DNA of 64,000 bases, from positions 213,190,492 to 213,254,491 of the forward strand of contig BTPG01000005.1 in NCBI GenBank assembly GCA_036245525.1, given 5' to 3'. The position numbers were made by a program, and so were the translations under genes. Position 1 is the stretch's first letter, and every line of letters starts with the position of its first letter. The notes below the pieces were generated by a model, which saw only the letters and a program-made list of their open reading frames with translations, had not been told where the DNA came from and did not search any database. Below are positions 20,975 to 32,620 of the stretch, piece by piece. Source of the DNA: Semisulcospira habei (taxonomy: Eukaryota > Mollusca > Gastropoda > Semisulcospiridae).

Positions 20975-21118
20975 ACAGTCAAAGCCGGTTAGTACGATAT
21001 AACAACAGCCAGACATAAAGACACAAAACCTATATCCGGCCCGTTGGACACATCAGCCGGATATAATGACACGATTTTGAAGTTCCTGGGCATGTCGTAC
21101 TATCCGGCTTTGACTGTG
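20975..21118. mobile_element. MITE with AAAGCCGG termini, copy 2
   Basis: Ends CAGTCAAAGCCGGTTAGTAC and GTACTATCCGGCTTTGACTG are near-perfect inverted repeats. Same family as the copy in intron 2, lying downstream of the P2X7-like gene. Confidence 0.75.
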
Positions 21119-22234
21119 TGTTGTGTGCAAGGTGTGTGGGAGTATTTTTGGCTTTTACCATTTTGGAATGTATATAAAAAGTTTCTAAATAAAATGAAGT
21201 TAATACTGCCATTGTGAAACCCACCCTGGTTTTTGTGTCACGTTGGATGGCAAAAGTGGTCAGATTTACTTCATATTTAGATTGTGTGGTAATGTCTCAT
21301 ACCTCACTCATACCTCAAAGTCATAGAAACCAGTAGTTATAGGTTCTCACTTGCAGAGCCAGGTCTGCTCTTTTCAAACTCTTGTCATCAAGTAATGTAA
21401 ACAAAAATTGTACAGTACACAACTATATTTATAATAAATTCAACAAACTTACTCTTCAATTTTCATTTACGTTCCCTCTTGTCTCAAGTAACCAACCATC
21501 TACGCACACACACATACATTCACAGGCACATTCGTCCATTCTTTCAGATATGATCCAGTCTATCAGATAATGAAAAGCACAATCATTAGTCCCCCACACA
21601 GACCATTATAGTCTAGCAGCTGCCCTTCATAGACGATCAGCCGTTTACGAGAAAGTCATTTTCTAGAGAGTAACAAAGGTTTGGGTATATCAAAATGACG
21701 TCTAGTTTGAATAAAAGCAGTGCGCACTCGTTTTAAACCGCCGGAGGACGGAGACATTTTTCTGTAGCACATTTTGTTTCTAGTTCGCCTGCAGACGAAA
21801 TAAGGACATTCGCAGCCATGTTCCCAGGGGATCAGTAGTTTACGCGGGTCTCATTGTTCCTGTATTCAGTGATAGTATGTACTATATGTCACTTAAAAGG
21901 ATTTCATTTATTTTTTAAAATAAAATTTGCACACTTAGGTATATTAAGAGAAGAAGCAGTTACGAAAAGGCTTGCCTTGAACTCAAATATCGTTACTCAA
22001 CAATAAGGTATCCCAAACTGATCACGTGATGAAAACATCGGCACACGCGATTTCCCTGCGATAAATTTTGATGTACCGGCGAGTTCTTTTTGATTTGTTC
22101 TACAGAAGCGTGTTTGTTTCCCCAAAAAGCGAACATGCAACGTTGCTTTGTGCATTTTTACATCTTGATAAAGGTTTGTCACGTTTATTTTCATTCACTT
22201 TACCATCGCTTTGCCCGTTTTATTTCGACACCTT

Positions 22235-22276
<42 letters not shown>

Positions 22277-22802
22277 AACAAAAAAGGCTATCTTTGAAAC
22301 CTATGTCCGAAGTGCAACATGTTCCATGCTGTAAAAGAGTGCCACACCACTAGGTTGTAAGTGTCATGGCTGAACAAAGTTTCGGAACTTGATTAATTAT
22401 TATTATACTGTAACACTTAATTCAATCAGTTGTACTGGCAAGCTATGTTGTGATGTGCGATCAGTGCCATGCAGTCTCGATCAGTGATCACTGATGGTAC
22501 AGTACACTTGACACGTAAAAAATACACAGCACAATGTGAACACGCTTGGAAGTTCATGCAATGCTTTGTTTAAAATTAAACCCTATCTTGCTAGCAGTAG
22601 CCTATTGCACAAAAGAGGAACTATTTTGCTGCTGCATAGTTTAAAGTTTGTCTGCATTATTGCAGTTTGCTGCAAGATTCTTAGCAGCTGGCATTAGCAC
22701 TGACACTCATATATTTGGGGATTAAAACGAGAAAGAAAACGGAGACAGGTAACACAGAGTGATTAAATGAATGAGATATGCTTTGTGATGAACAGCTATT
22801 TA
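21119..22802. other. Unassigned stretch with a 30+ bp poly(A) tract
   Basis: No gene supported. An uninterrupted A run lies at about 22238-22274. Short ORFs have no domain signature. Confidence 0.5.
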
Positions 22803-24350
22803 AAGTAAGGGGGGAGGGAGGCACATACTTTATAATATTGTGCACATACTATTTCTTTCAGTGTTTCCATCACCCATCATAACACCATTGGCCTCGATGA
22901 GTTCTCGTGTTTTATTTGAGTGATTTACAAAATACATGTACTTGCTGCTGTTATATTATTTTCTTACTGGCTTTGACATTTCGCTGTAAGATTTACAGTC
23001 CCATACTTTAAGCCTGTCCCGACTAACGCACATGGAGGTTGACTGTATCATTGATATGTGTGTGTAGGTATCGTTTTGTTTGAGGTGGCAGTTTTGGCCT
23101 CACCTTTAAGTTTGGTGCCCTTGTGCATGTGGCCACCAGTACTATTTACAGAACTGATGGCTGCATGTGCAGTGTGATTAACTGTACACATGAGATTTTT
23201 AGGTGGGCAGCTAAAATACAGGCAGTCAATACAAGCCACTTTCTTAACCTCAAACCTCTATATATAGGTTTTACAGCCCACTAATGGCAAGTAATGCCCA
23301 TCAGTATACAATTGTGCATGTCTTTTGTGGGTGTTCTGTGGTTTTCCTTATCAATGTGAACTGGGCAGCCTATTGTTTGAAGTGATCAGTAGTGGCATTT
23401 AAAGGGAGGGGGGGGGGGGGGGAGGCACATACTTTATAATATTGTGCACATACTATTTCTTTCAGTGTTTCCATCACCCATCATAACACCATTGGCCTCG
23501 ATGAGTTCTCATGTTTTATTTGAGTGATTTACAAAATACATGTACTTGCTGCTGTTATATTATTTTCTTACTGGCTTTGACATTTCGCTGTAAGATTTAC
23601 AGTCCCATACTTTAAACCTGTCCTGACTATCGCACATGGAGGTTGACTGTATCATTGATATGTGTGTGTGTAGGTATCGTTTTGTTTGAGGTGGCAGTTT
23701 TGGCCTCACCTTTAAGTTTGGTGCCCCTGTGCATGTGGCCACCAGTACTATTTACAGAACTGATGGCTGCATGTGCAGTGTGATTAACTGTACACATGAG
23801 ATTTTTAGGTGAGCAGCTAAAATACAGGCAGTCAATACAAGCCACTTTCTTAACCTCAAATCTCTATACATAGATTTTACAGCCCACTAATGCCCATCAG
23901 TATACAATTGTGCATGTCTTTTGTGGGTGTTCTGCGGTTTTCCTTATCAATGTAAATTGGGCAGCCTATTGTTTAAAGTGATCAGTGGTGGCGTCATCTA
24001 TAATGTATGTGTGCATTTGGCCACTAGTATTGTTTACAAAGATGCTGTTTACAGAACTAGTGGCTGTTAGTTCTGTTATTGTTATCAGGTGTGGCCTTAT
24101 CTGTAAGTTTTGGTGCCCCTGTGCATCACTGCATGAGGCCAACATTACTTTTCACAGAACTGATGGCTGCATGTGTAGTGTGATTAACTGTACACATGAG
24201 ATTTTTAGGTTAGGCTAAAATACAGGCAGTCAATACAAGCCACTTTTTAAATCTCAAATCTCTATTACACATGTATATAGGTTTTACAGTCCACTAATGC
24301 CCATCAGTATACAATTGTGCATGTCTTTTGTGGGTGTTCTGCGGTTTTGT
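22803..24350. repeat. Direct duplication, period about 604 bp, two copies plus a partial third
   Basis: The block beginning GGCACATACTTTATAATATT at 22820 recurs at 23423 with few changes over roughly 580 bp; a partial, more diverged third copy covers about 23985-24350. Each copy starts just after a G-rich run (22808-22818; 23404-23422). ORFs that repeat in both copies are shadows of the duplication. Confidence 0.85.
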
Positions 24351-24610
24351 ATGTGGGGTGGGGTTGAAAGCGGGGCAGTATGGCACATATTACTGTGTAT
24401 GTGTATGTACAAGACCTACATTATCCAAAAACATGAATAAATAATTTAAATAGTTATTTGGGTTTAACGCCACGCAGGCGACTACGGCCACCCTCATGAT
24501 GGTTAAATGAATAAGATAAAGTAAGTCAAAGATACCTGGGGCATATGAATGCTAAGTAAAGGATAGATTATGAACATGCACAGATATACATTCTTTTGGT
24601 GGGTGTTCTG
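24351..24610. repeat. 300-bp dispersed/tandem repeat, left part
   Basis: Contains GTTTAACGCCACGCAGGCGA, AAAGGATAGATTATGAACAT and GGTGTTCTGCGGTTTTGTGT, blocks that recur several times at 28364-29900. The first block recalls SINE-type 3' regions, but no pol III boxes were seen. Confidence 0.6.
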
Positions 24611-24697
24611 CGGTTTTGTGTGTGTAACTGGAGTGGGGTTGGGAGCGAGCGGTATGGCACCTATGACAATGTACATGTATAAGACATTTATTCACCA
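24611..24697. repeat. 87-bp target-site duplication of the LINE (left copy)
   Basis: Appears identical to 28277-28363 when read base by base. The pair directly flanks the LINE at 24698-28276. Confidence 0.9.
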
Positions 24698-24738
24698 CTC
24701 TCTCTCTCTCTCTTGGCTTGACTTCGCGAACGAAGATT

Positions 24739-26600
24739 CTATAGGGCTTGCCCACGTCGTCTGCAGGCATTTTCGTGGCTGCGGAGGCCAATCCGGGACA
24801 GGCAGGTACGACCGCAGTGGCTGCAGGGGAAGGTTTGGTCAGGGTTCTGAGTTACGACAGCTCTGTTTTTTCTTCTGAGCCGCTTGTCTTTAAGGTTAGC
24901 TCTGCGAGAGTCCTCAAAGGAGACGGCTGCCTTGTGAATGGTGGAGCGCCAGGTGTCACGGTCCGCAGCAAGCGAAGACCACTGGCGGTGGTCGATTTGG
25001 CAGGCACTAAGTGACTTCTTGAGAACGTCTTTGTATCTCTTCTTTGGTGCCCCTCTGTCTCGGTGTCCAGTGGCGAGCGCGCCGAACAGAGTGATCTTGG
25101 GTAGGCGATGATCCTCCATCCTGGAGACGTGCCCCGCCCAGCGAAGCTGTGTCCGCAGCAGCAAAGCCTCGATGCTCAAAGTTTCCGCCTGTTCAAGGAC
25201 CTCGACGTTGGTGACATAGTCAGTCCAGTGAATGCTGAGGATGGTACGCAGGCAGCGCTGGTGAAAGCGTTCGAGGAGTCGTAGTTGGCTGCGGTAGAGG
25301 GCCCAGGACTCGGAACCGTACAGCAGGGTGGTGAGGACGACAGCTCTGTACACGCTGATCTTGGTGCCTTTTTCAGCTGTTGATTGTGCCACACCCGCTT
25401 GAATAGTCGCCCGAAAGCACTGTTCGCTTTTGCCAGCCTGTTGTCCAGCTCCTTGTCCAGCTTGGCGTCTGACGTGATGATGCAGCCAAGGTAGGTAAAC
25501 TGGTGTACAGACTTCAGTTCGGACTCGCCGATGGTGATGTGGGGAGGGCGATGCTCTTCCTTGGGTGCCGGCTGATGAAGGACCTCTGTCTTTTTCAGAC
25601 TGACCTCAAGTCCAAAGAGCTGGGCGGCATCTGCGAAGCAGGACGTAATGCGCTGCAAGGCTCTCTCTGTGTGTGCAACAAGGGCAGCGTCATCAGCAAA
25701 GAGCAGCTCACGAATCAGTTGGTCTGGGGTTTTCGTGTGGGCCTGCAGTCGTCTGAGGTTGAACAGGCTGCCATCGAGACGATACCTGATGTACACTGCG
25801 TCGTCATCGTCGAGGTCCACTGTGGCCTGCTTCAACATCATGCTGAAGAAGATGGTGAAGAGGGTCGGTGCCAGCACGCAGCCTTGCTTCACGCCGTTGC
25901 GAATGGGGAATGGTTCTGAGAGGTCACTGTTTAGTCTGACCTGGCCTTGCTGGTCCTCGTGGAGCTGGACGATCATGTTGAGGAACTTTGGGGGACAGCC
26001 TAGTCGCTCCAGGATCTGCCACATACCTTGCCTGCTCACAGTGTCAAACGCTTTTGTTAGGTCGACAAACGTTACGTACAGCCCTTTGTTCTGCTCCCGG
26101 CACTTCTTCTGAAGCTGTCTCAGCACAACGACCATGTCGGTGGTACTCCTGTTGGCTCTGAAGCCACACTGGCCCTCTGGGAGGTGGTCTTCAGCGATGG
26201 CAGGTACCAGCCGATTCAGGAGCAACCTTGCGAGAATTTTCCCGGCACTTGACAGCAGGGTAATTCCACGATAATTAGAGCAGTCAGACTTATCTCCTTT
26301 GTTCTTGTACAGGGTGATGATGACTGCATCACGGAGATCCTTTGGTAGTGTTCCTTTTTCCCAGCAGCAGAGAAATATGTCGTGGAGCTTGTTGTGCAGT
26401 GCTGGGCCTCCATGTTTCCAGATCTCTGGCGGGATTCCGTCAATGCCTGCTGCTTTGCCACTCTTGAGCTGGTGGATGGCTGTGAGGGTCTCTTCGGCGG
26501 TGGGCGGTTCGTCCAAATCAACCTTTAGTGGAAGGTGTGGGATTTGGAGGATGACTGTTTATTGAACAGTGCGCTCAGCGCCGAAGAGGTCCTGAAAGTA
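24739..26600 (-). pseudogene. LINE reverse transcriptase and C-terminal finger, broken
   Basis: The RT reads from about 26600 on the minus strand: KSGKAAGIDGIPPEIWKH (RT block 1), NYRGITLLSSAGKILARLL, NGVKQGCVLAPTLF and LLFADDAALVAH (catalytic motif C). A TAA near 26562 replaces the Glu codon found in the 36.6-kb copy, and a frameshift near 25385 separates RT from the C-terminal part (24739-25392), which ends in FPCSHCGRTCLSRIGLRSHE. The enzyme would copy its own RNA at a nicked target; this copy cannot as assembled. Confidence 0.92.
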
Positions 26601-26614
26601 TTCCGACCAGCGGT

Positions 26615-27928
26615 TCAAGATGGAGGTATTATCTGTGAGGAGTGCCTGTCCATCAGCGCTTCGCAGGGGACTTTGTACCAGGTGCCCCTGTAGTCACCGT
26701 TGTCAGCGCAGAGCTGGGTCCTCTGTGCGAGTCTGGACCACCACTCGTTCTGGAGCTCTCTAAGCTTGAGCTGGAGACTGCTGCAGATGAGGCGGAAGGC
26801 AGACTTCTTCACAGGGCCGGAAGGCTGGGCTAGGTGGGCCTGGTGGGCGGCTCTTTTTTTGGCTAGAAGTTCCTGGATCTCTACGTCGTTTTCGTCAAAC
26901 CAGTCCTTGTTCCTCTTTCTAGCAAAGCCCAAGACTTCCACAGAAGAGTTTACAATAGCAGTTTTCAGTTGTTCCCAGAGTGTTTCAGGGGAGGAGTTTG
27001 CTGGATCAACTGTGTCTTTGAGCATGCGCTGTAAATCGGCCTGAAGGGCAGCTTTCTTGTCGTCACGCTGAAGGCTGGCAACATCAAGCTTTTTCTTGGG
27101 GGGCCCCCCTTTCTTGGGTTTCAGCTTGAGGCGGAGCCTGAGTTTGCAGCGAACAAGGCGGTGGTCAGTGTGGCATTCTGCGCTGGGCATCACTCTGGTG
27201 AGGAGGACGTCACTGCGGTCCCTCTGACGCACTAGGACATAGTCGATAAGGTGCCAGTGTTTGGAGCGAGGATGCATCCAGGTGGTCTTTCGACTGTCGT
27301 TTTGCTGGAAAGTAGTGTTGGTGATGACAAGTTGCTGCTCTGCACAGAGCTCCAACAGTAGGCGACCATTGTCATTGCAGTTCCCAACGCCATGCTTGCC
27401 GAGGACTCCTTTCCAGGCTTCAGAGTCTTGGCCCACTCTGGCGTTGAAGTCGCCAAGGATGATGACTTTGTCGTCTGCAGGGGTGCTCTGCAGGAGGCTG
27501 CGCAGGTCAGAGTAGAACTTGTCTTTTTCTGCAGGCTCTGCCAGGAGGGTTGGGGAGTACACACTGAGAAGGGTGACGTATTGCTGGTGTCTCAGTGGGA
27601 GGCGCATGGACATGATGCGGTCGGAGTGACCCGTTGGTAGGTTTTCCAACTTAGTCGCAATGTGGGTCTTCACCATGAAGCCCACGCCTGAGAGCCGTCT
27701 TTCTGATGCAGGCCTGCCTGACCAGTAGAGGGTGTAGCCAGCGCCAAGTTCTTGGAGGCTGCCTTCCTCCGGGAGGCGTACTTCGCTGAGCGCGGCGATG
27801 TCGATGTTTAACCTCCGCAATTCATGGGCAATGAGGGCGGAGCGACGTTCAGGGCGTCCGCTGTCTGCTGTGTCGAGCATGGTTCGGATGTTCCAGCATG
27901 CTACGTTGAGTCCAGTCGTGGTCGTCAT
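26615..27928 (-). CDS. LINE apurinic-type endonuclease ORF
   Basis: 437 residues. The start ATG at 27928 precedes LNVACWNIRTMLDTADSG (APE block I with the metal-binding Asn). IAALSEVRLPEEG gives the catalytic Glu, VYSPT and VIILGDFNARVG the Asp-x-Asn pair, and SAECHTDHRLV the terminal Asp-His. The C-terminal 150 residues are a basic linker toward RT. It ends prematurely relative to a joined EN-RT protein: homologous copies continue in another frame after about 26640, so an internal deletion/frameshift is likely. It nicks target DNA in target-primed reverse transcription. Confidence 0.92.
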   Translation of the reverse strand: MTTTTGLNVACWNIRTMLDTADSGRPERRSALIAHELRRLNIDIAALSEVRLPEEGSLQELGAGYTLYWSGRPASERRLSGVGFMVKTHIATKLENLPTGHSDRIMSMRLPLRHQQYVTLLSVYSPTLLAEPAEKDKFYSDLRSLLQSTPADDKVIILGDFNARVGQDSEAWKGVLGKHGVGNCNDNGRLLLELCAEQQLVITNTTFQQNDSRKTTWMHPRSKHWHLIDYVLVRQRDRSDVLLTRVMPSAECHTDHRLVRCKLRLRLKLKPKKGGPPKKKLDVASLQRDDKKAALQADLQRMLKDTVDPANSSPETLWEQLKTAIVNSSVEVLGFARKRNKDWFDENDVEIQELLAKKRAAHQAHLAQPSGPVKKSAFRLICSSLQLKLRELQNEWWSRLAQRTQLCADNGDYRGTWYKVPCEALMDRHSSQIIPPS

Positions 27929-28276
27929 GAGAGTGGATCCATTGTTTTTTCTTGTTTTCTGACCGCATGAGAAGATGCCCGTTGACCGCGGCTAGCCAAC
28001 TGGGTTTACGAGGGGATAAGCTTTGGTTAGGCCACCTTTTCTAGGCCCCTCTCCGTGTGGAGCAAGCAGTGCTGTCCCTAGAGAAGGCTGCTTGGTCGTT
28101 CAGGGTGTGCCGAGTGACGTTGTCATCCCCAGGTCAACATCAGGCGACCAATATCCTGAACCGCCTGCATGCAGGTTTGAGACTGCGGCTTCCAGTGACA
28201 TCTTTCACCTGCCGTTTTGCCCCTTGCCCATCGCTACAGGACTTGGAAAGTTCAGTGTCATAGTCCGTGGGCGTTT

Positions 28277-28363
28277 CGGTTTTGTGTGTGTAACTGGAGT
28301 GGGGTTGGGAGCGAGCGGTATGGCACCTATGACAATGTACATGTATAAGACATTTATTCACCA
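28277..28363. repeat. 87-bp target-site duplication of the LINE (right copy)
   Basis: Matches 24611-24697 over its full length. Confidence 0.9.
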
Positions 28364-29950
28364 AGTAAAACGTTATAAGGATTTTTGTGTGGCATGGCGA
28401 CAGTAAAATACATCCTCACTTGTAGGGCATTCATCATGTCATACACTCAGTTGGCGATCATCCTGTATAGAGCACTAAACGATAGATAATAATAATAATA
28501 ATAATGTACATTTATATAGTGCTTAACTTCCAAATGAATGGTGCTCACAATATTAAACACTAATCAGTCATATGTCACAAATCATGGAATCACGTTGTTC
28601 CATGGATGGTGCTGTACTGAGGACAGCTTCTGGAAAGAAACTGCACCTGAAACAAGAGGCTCTGGCTTTCAAAGCACGGAACCGCCGGCCAGAGGGCAAA
28701 AGCTCGAAGAGGTCATTGGCTGGGTGCGACAGATCTGACAGAATAGTACTGGTGGCCACATGCACAGAGGCATCATGGTGTATGTTCTTAGCCTGTATGC
28801 TGATGTGTATGTACAAAACCTACATTACAAACAAAATAAATAAATAATTTAAATAAATAAGATAAAGTAAGTCTAAGATACCTGGGACATATGCATGCTA
28901 GGTAAAGGATAGAGTATGAACATACACAGATGTGCATGTCTTTGGGTAGGTGCTCTGCGGTTTTGTGTGTGTATTTGGGTAGGGGTTGGAAGCGGGCGGT
29001 ATGCCACCTATTGCCATCTAAAATTCTATATATATGTGTATATTTTCTTCTTGTATGCTGATGTGTATGTACCAAACCTGCATTACAAACAAACAAAAGT
29101 AAATAAATAAATAATTTAAATAAATAGTTATTTGGGTTTAATGCCGAGCAGGCGACTAATGTCATCTCGTGGCTGTTACATAAATAAGATAAAGTAAGTC
29201 AAGATACATGGGCCATATGAATGCTGAGTAAAGGATAGATTATGAACATGCACAGATGTACTTGTCTTTTAGTGGGTGTTCTGTGGTTGTGGAGTGGGGT
29301 TGGGAGTGGGCAGTATTACCATGTATGTGTATGAGAACATCAGCATATGTATAAAACCTACTTTACAAACAAATAAAAATAAATAATAAATTTTAATAAA
29401 TAAAATAAGATAAATCAAAGATACCTGGGACATGAATACCAAGTAAAGGATATATTATGAACATGCACAGACTTGCATGTCTTTTAATGGGCGTTCTGTG
29501 GTTTTGTATCTGGGGTGGGGAGCAGGTGTTAAGCACCTATTACCATATATGTGTACATGTATGTTCTCATCTTGTATGCTGATCTGTATGTGCAAACACA
29601 CATCACAAACAATCAAATAAGTAAATAAATAAATTTAAAAAAAAATTAATAAATAAAATATGTCGGGGATACCTGGGACCTATGGATAGATTATGAACAT
29701 GCACAGATGTATGCATATTGAAAAATAATTTCCTCTCCTTCGTGGCCACCACCATACCACCAGCGATCATGTACATCAAGGAATTCATTCCATCCATAAT
29801 TAAAAGGATAAATAATAAATAAATATGTAAGTGAATACATAAATGAATCAATAATAAATAAATAAATAAAACATGTAATACAATGGAGAGGGCTACTACC
29901 TGTATTGTGTCTCATGCAGTACCGATAAAGCTTGATCATAGTGAGTTTTT
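28364..29950. repeat. Cluster of about 300-bp diverged repeats
   Basis: At least four diverged copies share GATAAAGTAAGTC, AAAGGATAGATTATGAACAT, a TCTTT(G/T)...GGTGTTCTG block and TACATTACAAACAAA with AAATAAATA runs. It is the same family as 24351-24610, so the LINE inserted inside this cluster. No gene seen. Confidence 0.7.
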
Positions 29951-30977
29951 GTAAGTACTTGAGTGTGGACTGGTTGAATGGGTTGCAAAAACTACAATTT
30001 TTATATTTAGGTGTTTAGCTGAACAAGGTGATTTAGATGGAAACGGTTCGGAGATGAATTTCACTCTGCCTGGCTTGTGCTTAAGACCAGTCGGATAAGA
30101 GTTGCTTGACCAGTTACAAATCCCATCTCCACTAATAACAAAAGAGCAGACCTACACTTAGAGCCGTTAGGCTGGAAAACGGACGAACAACATGCATGTT
30201 GTATCCGGACATAAAGTCTGCAGAATGTTGAAGATGGTCGGCAGACACAATGCACAACATGCACGACTAAGGTAGTTTACTTTCGATATGCTTTCCTCCC
30301 ACAAATGAGACCTGAGTTCTATGGGAAAGGCTGTTTTCAAGACCAGGAAAAATAACGTATTTGACGTTGATAAGATGTACTTCAAAGTTCAAATCCAAAA
30401 TAATCTCTGTTTAACTTCAGGAGCAAAGTAAAGCTGATTAACCGTGCGCGTCTGATTGACTTCTTTCGAAGGCATCTCGCTGACCGCCATTTTGAAACTA
30501 GCGACGCGAGTATGCTTACGGCATTAAAAATATTACTTTTTAAATTATTTTATCGTAAATATGTATGCATGTTTACTTGCTGATGATTTTAATTTACTCA
30601 CTGGAATAAACGTGTAACTTGTATGCTCGAAATTTTCAATGTTATGCACAAAAAATGTCTTGCACCTTATCTGGGCCGTGTACGAGGACTGGTTCCCTCA
30701 CATCGAAAAATAGCTTTCGAAAAACACTTCTACAAAAATGTCTCCATCCTAAGGACAAATATTGTTGTCATGCATAAACTATATGGCATTAGTACTTTCG
30801 TTTCGTACCTGCAAACCATTGTTACTCTTTTGACGAACTACTTACTCTGCAGAAATTGCGAAAAGCTGCTAGACTATAAGCCTCTTGTGGATGGAGCGAA
30901 CTGGATGAACCGCTGTGAATACATGAATTGCGTGCATTTGTTACATTCTTCTGATTTAAGGATGACGTCTGTTGCAG
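29951..30977. other. Host non-coding sequence upstream of the LDLa exon
   Basis: No gene recognised. The ORF from 30623 runs into the LDLa exon through a good acceptor and looks intronic upstream of 30977. GACCGCCATTTTGAAAC at about 30482 resembles a YY1-type promoter site, weak evidence for a nearby host promoter. Confidence 0.4.
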
Positions 30978-31094
30978 TGAACAATACATGCCCCGCGGGA
31001 CTGTTCCGATGCAACTGTGGACGATGTTTGAATCTTGATAGGCGCTGTGATGGCTATAAACACTGCCCGGACGGGTCGGATGAAATGGACTGTG
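30978..31094 (+). CDS. LDL-receptor class A domain exon (host gene fragment)
   Basis: A 117-bp exon lies between acceptor TCTGTTGCAG and donor GTAAGTAC. It encodes one LDLa module: six cysteines, starting CPAGLFRCNCGRCL and ending in the calcium-binding CDGYKHCPDGSDEMDCG. Both ends are phase 1, the symmetrical arrangement typical of shuffled LDLa exons. Such modules bind ligands on secreted or membrane proteins. No companion exon was recognised within the window, so the rest of the gene is unknown; repeats and mobile DNA begin 150 bp downstream. Confidence 0.8.
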
Positions 31095-31254
31095 GTAAGT
31101 ACAGATACATGTTGAGAGAGATGGACGGAAGAACCGACAACCTGGCTGGCTTGCTGGCTGGTTGACTGACTGACATGGCGGACAAAATCCAAAACAAGAG
31201 GAAGACAATTGTGTAAAATGTCAGGAAATAATCAAGCAAGTGTCATCGAAATAC

Positions 31255-31385
31255 GTGTTAGTGTCATCCACAGTCGTGTTAGTGTCATCCAGAGTCGTGT
31301 TATTGTCATCCACAGTCGTGTTAGTGTCATCCACAGTGGTGTTAGTGTCATCCACAGTCGTGTTAGTGTCATCCACAGTCGTGTG
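31255..31385. repeat. Minisatellite, 21-bp unit, about 6 copies
   Basis: Copies of GTGTTAGTGTCATCCACAGT plus C, with single-base variants. It lies just downstream of the LDLa exon, probably in an intron. Confidence 0.9.
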
Positions 31386-31432
31386 AGGGCAAAAAGCGGC
31401 CGACGTTTGCCCGATCACTTATACGTACTAAA

Positions 31433-31584
31433 GGAATTGTATAACAAACAGGTTGGCATTGAAGCTGGCTTTGACAAGCGGTTAGTAATGGAACAGTTAC
31501 ATGCACTGGGGTAATTGTATAACAAACAGTCAGGTGGGCGTTGAAGCTGGCTTTGAGAAGAGGTTAGTAATGAAACAGTTACAT
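31433..31584. repeat. Minisatellite, 82-bp unit (second locus, left block)
   Basis: Same unit as 5150-5820. It is split by the LINE fragment at 31585-32265. Confidence 0.9.
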
Positions 31585-32265
31585 TACTTACTTACGCCTG
31601 TCACCCCTGCCCGGGTATAGGCCGTCGACGAGAGACCTCCAGCGACTCCTGTTCTGTGCTTCTCCTTCGATTCTACTCCAGGTGGTTTCCAGTCTCTTGA
31701 TGTCTGCTTGGAGGTCTCGACGCCAGGAGTTTCTCGGCCTACCTCTTTTCCTCTTTCCCTGGGGGTTCCATGACAATGCCTGCCTAGTGATACTGGAAGC
31801 TGGCTTTCTCAGACTGTGACCGATCCATCCCCATCTTCTTCGCGCAATTTCATTCTCTGCTGTTATCTGCTCTGTTCTCTCCCAGAGTCTGACGTTGCTG
31901 ATCTTCTCTGGCCAGTGGATTTTCAAAATTCTTCTAAGGCAACTGTTCATGAAGGTCTGTACTCTGTTGACTGTGGTTTTTGTCAATCTCCAAGTCTCTG
32001 CTACATATAGGAGAACTGTTTTTACATTGGAGTTGAAAATCCGGACTTTGGTGTGTTGTGACAGCTCTCTGGAACTCCACACTTTTTTCAACTGGAGAAA
32101 GGCTACTCTGGCTTTAAAGATTCGAGCTCTGACATCTGCATCAGTGCCGCCTTTTTTGTCTATGGTGCTCCCGAGATAGGTGAAGGACTCCACCTCCTCC
32201 AACGGTTCTTCCCTGGTTGCGTTCAGCCTCACTGTCTTTGTTTTCTGTTTGTGAATGGTGAGGCC
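31585..32265 (-). mobile_element. 5'-truncated LINE fragment, RT C-terminal region
   Basis: A 681-bp minus-strand insertion flanked by the 9-bp duplication CAGTTACAT (31576-31584 / 32266-32274). Its frame (31588-32232) reads FTYLGSTIDKKGGTDADVR, VKTVLLYVAETWRLTK and the basic GKRKRGRPRNSWRRDL tail typical of the post-RT region of RTE-like LINEs. The 3' end is a TAAG-type short repeat. It is a different family from the 24.7-kb LINE. Confidence 0.9.
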
Positions 32266-32612
32266 CAGTTACATGCACTGGGGTAATTGTATAACAAACA
32301 GGTTGGCGTTGAAGCTGACTTTGAGAAGCGGTTAGTAATGGAACAGTTACATGCACTGGGGTAATTGTATAACAAACAGTCAGGTTGGCGTTGAAGCTGG
32401 CTTTGAGAAGCGGTTAGTAATGGAACAGTTATATGCACTGGGGTAATTGTATAACAAACAGTCAGGTTGGCGTTGAAGCTGGCTTTGAGAAGCGGTTAGT
32501 AATGGAACAGTTACATTCACTGGGGTAATTGTATAACAAACAGTCAGGTTGGCGTTGAAGCTGGCTTTGAAAAGCGGTTAGTAATGGAAAAACAGTTACC
32601 TGCACTGGAAAA
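32266..32612. repeat. Minisatellite, 82-bp unit (second locus, right block)
   Basis: About four copies, ending in GCACTGGAAAAGTG as at 8092. Confidence 0.93.
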
Positions 32613-32620
32613 GTGGTTAA

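Larger units (their letters stand above)
24698..28276 (-). mobile_element. Near full-length LINE (endonuclease plus RT)
   Basis: A 3,579-bp minus-strand element bounded by the 87-bp direct repeats. The 5' end (28276) starts AAACGCCCACGGAC; the 3' end (24698) has the hairpin at 24722-24735 and a (GA)n tail. Order on its strand: leader, APE endonuclease, RT, CSHCGRT finger. The long identical target duplication argues for a recent insertion, yet the coding region has a stop and frameshifts. The 5'UTR may be truncated, since a longer leader precedes the same start at 5821-6148. Confidence 0.9.

Noticed and set aside
30623..30977. Coding upstream of the LDLa exon
   Set aside because: The open frame has no domain, and a good splice acceptor at 30977 makes it intronic.
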